The notes under the pieces were generated by a model. That model did no database searches. It worked only from the letters and a program-made list of their open reading frames with translations, and was not told the origin of the DNA. The position numbers and the translations under genes were made by a program. This document shows positions 5,699 to 7,404 of a DNA stretch of 7,404 nt, piece after piece; position 1 is the stretch's first letter, and every line of letters begins with the position of its first letter. Location of the stretch: contig JACQXH010000223.1 in NCBI GenBank assembly GCA_016208845.1, forward strand, positions 1 to 7,404, written 5' to 3'. This DNA comes from Nitrospirota bacterium. Its GTDB lineage: Bacteria; Nitrospirota; Thermodesulfovibrionia; UBA6902; BMS3Bbin08.

Positions 5699-5858
5699 GT
5701 CAATAAATGTAGCATGGATACTTTATTTTTAGCAACATTATGAGAATATTATTGGTTCATTCGCAAGGAAGCTGAACATGCACGAAAAACGACGTTTTAA
5801 CTATTGCAGTGTCGCTTAAATAAATTAATACTACAAGGATCTGCGAGACGTCAATATT

Positions 5859-5944
5859 GTCATTCCCGAGGTATTAATCGGGAATCCATTGTCTTTCAGA
5901 AAAAAACAAAAGCTGGATTCCCGCCTAAGGACCGCGGGAATGAC
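5859..5944. repeat. 86-base GTCATTCCCG...CGGGAATGAC palindromic element
   Basis: Outer arms gtcattcccg (5859-5868) and cgggaatgac (5935-5944) are perfect reverse complements. Nested inner arms cgggaatcca (5879-5888) and tggattcccg (5914-5923) are perfect as well. The loop is A-rich. The whole resembles the widespread GTCATTCCCGCG...GGAATCCA palindromic repeat found dispersed between genes in many Gram-negative genomes. It probably forms a strong cruciform or RNA hairpin. It could be a non-autonomous mobile palindrome, but no target duplication is evident. Confidence 0.8.
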
Positions 5945-5990
5945 GGCTCAAAAAAAAGTAAAGATCTGTTAGAGACACTACACTAAATAT

Positions 5991-6020
5991 TTGTCAATTA
6001 CCCGATGTTTATGACATAAT
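5991..6020 (+). promoter_or_regulatory. Candidate promoter of the TPR lipoprotein gene
   Basis: TTGTCA (5991-5996) and CATAAT (6015-6020) each match the sigma-70 boxes at five of six positions, with an 18-base spacer. Transcription would start at about 6027, which is the first base of the ATG, so the message may be leaderless or translation may start at the third downstream codon's ATG (6036). No ribosome binding site is seen for either. Confidence 0.4.
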
Positions 6021-6026
6021 TTATAC

Positions 6027-6758
6027 ATGATAAAAATGATCAAGATTTCTTCGTTTATTTTATTGTTGTTTTATATGGGCGCTTGTTCGCATTCTGTAAA
6101 AAAGACCGGGGGACCGCAGCCTACAAAGGATTCTTATTCTAATTACATTATGGCGGTTGAGGCGGAAAGATCACAGGACATGGACGGGGCAATTAAATAC
6201 CTTATGCAGGCCCTTCAGGAAGACGCAGGCTCTTCATATCTCAGGACTGAGATAAGCCGCCTGCTTTATAAGAGCAATAAAAATGAAGAAGCGATAAAAA
6301 TGGCTAAGGAGGCCATTGCTATTGAACCTGATTATGTCCCGGCGCTATCGGTGCTTGGAGATGTTTATATTAATCAGGGTGATTTTAAGAAGGCGATCAC
6401 TGTTTACGAGCGGATAATTAAGGCGGATAAAATGAAAATAGAAGCTTATACACAGCTTGCCCGTCTGTATGCCATTGAGAAAGATTATGTGAGATCGGTC
6501 AGCACCCTGAAGAATGCTCTTGCAGTGGACCCGGTCAATGTTACGGCAAAGTATTATCTGGGCAATGTCTATATTGAGACCGGAAATTACAAGGACGGCA
6601 TAGCGCTGCTTAAAGATGTCGAGTCAGCGGATTATTTTTCAGACTCTCTGTATTTGTTGCTTGGTGTTGCGTATGAAGGATTGGGGAATGCCGATGAGGC
6701 CATGAAAAATTATGAGAGGGCGATCAGCATGAACCCTGTCTCGGCGATGACGGCGTAG
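6027..6758 (+). CDS. TPR-repeat lipoprotein, N-terminal part ending at a premature stop
   Basis: The N-terminus is a lipoprotein signal: basic MIKMIK, hydrophobic ISSFILLLFYMGA, then C20 in the lipobox-like MGAC, so the protein is probably anchored in the cell envelope on the periplasmic side. About six tetratricopeptide repeats follow from residue 38 to 237, for example ALSVLGDVYINQGDFKKAIT, TAKYYLGNVYIETGNYKDGI and LYLLLGVAYEGLGNADEAMK, each a helix pair used for protein-protein contact. The specific partner cannot be told. After AISMNP (base 6737) the sequence changes to VSAMTA and a TAG at 6756-6758. TPR coding resumes in the same frame at 6855. The original gene was therefore one long TPR protein that has been interrupted by GC-rich DNA. 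The start at 6027 is supported by the signal peptide; 6036 is an alternative. Confidence 0.85.
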   Translation: MIKMIKISSFILLLFYMGACSHSVKKTGGPQPTKDSYSNYIMAVEAERSQDMDGAIKYLMQALQEDAGSSYLRTEISRLLYKSNKNEEAIKMAKEAIAIEPDYVPALSVLGDVYINQGDFKKAITVYERIIKADKMKIEAYTQLARLYAIEKDYVRSVSTLKNALAVDPVNVTAKYYLGNVYIETGNYKDGIALLKDVESADYFSDSLYLLLGVAYEGLGNADEAMKNYERAISMNPVSAMTA

Positions 6759-6853
6759 CCCATCAATCTTCCGAGGTGGCGCTGGAGGGCGGCCCAAAAT
6801 CCACCTGTCAGCACCATGAGCAGACCCGCGAAGCGCAAAGCGCTGAGTAATTC
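6719..6853 (-). pseudogene. Shard of a complex-I-like proton-channel membrane subunit, inside the TPR gene
   Basis: Read on the minus strand, 6853 down to 6719 encodes about 45 residues: ELLSALRFAGLLMVLTGGFW, then AALQRHLGRLMGYAVIAETG and FMLIAL, with a stop just after at 6711-6713. The pattern of hydrophobic helix, AALQ.HLGR, L.GYAVIAE.GF and L.AL matches the proton-conducting transporter family (NuoN/NuoM/NuoL, Mrp and hydrogenase-linked antiporters) around the helix-7/8 segment with LKRLLAYSSI.H.G. The exact subunit cannot be named. The span 6738-6853 is about 61% G+C by my count, clearly above the flanking TPR coding DNA. The left boundary is ambiguous because 6719-6737 reads plausibly as both TPR and channel protein. 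It has no start, no partner genes and no function here. Confidence 0.6.
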
Positions 6854-6854
6854 T

Positions 6855-7404
6855 GGAAGGGTATATGTGGCTATGGAAAAATATCCTGAGGCAATAGCGT
6901 ATTTTGAGAACCTGATGAAAAATCTTCCGGAGAGCCCGGATGTTTATCTTTATATGGGGATATTATACTTTCAGACTAATGATTATGCGAAGTCTGAGGA
7001 AATGTTCAAGAAGGGGCTTGCCTTATCTGACAAAAATGTTGAACTGAACTTCAGGCTTGCTATGGTATATGAAAAGATCAGGAAGTACGAGGAAATGTTT
7101 GAACAGCTGAAGATAACAATAGGGCTGGACCCGGACAACGTGGATGCGCTCAATTATCTGGGATATACATATGCTGATCAGGGTATAAATCTTGATGAAG
7201 CTCTTGAACTTATAAAGAAAGCCGTGTCCCTGGGACCTGACAACGGATATGTCCGTGACAGTCTTGGATGGGTCTTTTATAAAAAAGGCCTTTTCGATGA
7301 TGCGGTCCGGGAGATCAAAAAGGCCCTGGATCTCACCAAGGACGATCCTGTAATTTATGACCATCTTGGAGATGTTTATCTGAAGATGGGAGATAAAATA
7401 AACG
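6855..7404 (+). CDS. TPR protein, downstream part of the interrupted lipoprotein gene (runs off the right edge)
   Basis: From 6855 the same reading frame as the gene starting at 6027 again encodes tetratricopeptide repeats: GRVYVAMEKYPEAIAYFENL (second part of a repeat), DVYLYMGILYFQTNDYAKSE, LNFRLAMVYEKIRKYEEMFE, DALNYLGYTYADQGINLDEA, YVRDSLGWVFYKKGLFDDAV and VIYDHLGDVYLKMGDK, about five and a half repeats before the edge. LNYLGYTYADQGINLDEA followed by DSLGWV.YKKG is the usual C-terminal pattern of long bacterial TPR lipoproteins. There is no stop between 6759 and 7404, so the only barrier to a full-length protein is the TAG at 6756. An ATG at 6816 or 6873 could in principle start it, but neither has a ribosome binding site and both lack a signal peptide. 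Confidence 0.75.

Larger units (their letters stand above)
5699..6026. other. Divergent spacer between hldA and the TPR lipoprotein gene
   Basis: This 328-base gap holds no convincing gene. It contains upstream DNA for hldA, including a minus-strand CATAAT about 40 bases before its ATG, a short odd palindrome aaaacg-a-cgtttt (5786-5798), an 86-base palindromic repeat (5859-5944) and the promoter-like sequence of the TPR gene (5991-6020). A plus-strand reading frame at 5804-5986 is only repeat DNA read through. Confidence 0.5.

Noticed and set aside
5804..5986. Small plus-strand protein in the hldA-TPR spacer
   Set aside because: The frame is mostly the palindromic repeat read through. There is no ribosome binding site and the peptide is repeat-derived.
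6738..6853. End of an IS21-like element (CCAAAATCCACCTGTCA looked like a terminal repeat)
   Set aside because: The minus strand of the whole segment gives a coherent proton-channel peptide, which explains the sequence better. No transposase gene or target duplication was found.
7023..7364. Minus-strand 113-codon frame near the right edge
   Set aside because: It lies entirely antisense to well-conserved TPR coding sequence and shows no recognisable domain of its own.

Overview
The window looks like chromosomal DNA from a Gram-negative, didermic, moderately AT-rich bacterium. The lipopolysaccharide heptose kinase, the tetratricopeptide lipoprotein and an Mla-type lipid-transport permease fragment all imply an outer membrane. 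The RibD zinc-site spelling (EPCCHTDKKTPPC), the recurring CCACAGAG/ACACAGAT repeats and the GTCATTCCCG...CGGGAATGAC palindrome resemble what I associate with Nitrospirota or Desulfobacterota-like genomes. That placement is inference, because no rRNA or marker set is present.

Layout, left to right. A minus-strand gene with a strong ribosome binding site starts at base 49 and leaves the window. Next to it is a 5'-truncated plus-strand relic of a peptidase S74 (tail-spike chaperone) protein (132-389), then repeat-rich spacer (390-528). The intact minus-strand ribD follows (529-1614), then a patch of diverged direct and inverted repeats (1665-1800). A plus-strand MlaE-type permease fragment (to about 2078) is joined tail to tail with a 3'-truncated minus-strand recO (2555 down to about 2079). 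Then come three intact minus-strand genes: a DUF151 bifunctional nuclease (2662-3114), a class I aspartate aminotransferase (3276-4469) and a heptose-7-phosphate kinase hldA/rfaE1 (4709-5698). Repeats fill every spacer. On the plus strand a TPR lipoprotein gene starts at 6027. It is broken at about 6738-6854 by a GC-rich segment whose opposite strand encodes part of a complex-I-like proton-channel subunit. The TPR protein then resumes in the same frame and runs off the right edge.

The intact genes are housekeeping: riboflavin synthesis, amino-acid transamination, core-LPS heptose activation and a stress-type nuclease. They do not form one pathway, and spacers of 100-240 bp rich in repeats argue against a single operon. 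The nuclease gene has its own very good sigma-70-like promoter.

The most notable feature is patchwork structure. Four partial genes (S74, mlaE, recO, and the nuo-like shard inside the TPR gene) occur in 7.4 kb, with abrupt junctions and no visible transposase or target duplications. This is either real fragment capture and rearrangement at repeat-rich spacers or an assembly chimera, and read-level data would decide. I see no CRISPR array, tRNA, rRNA, intact mobile element or clear multi-gene defence system.
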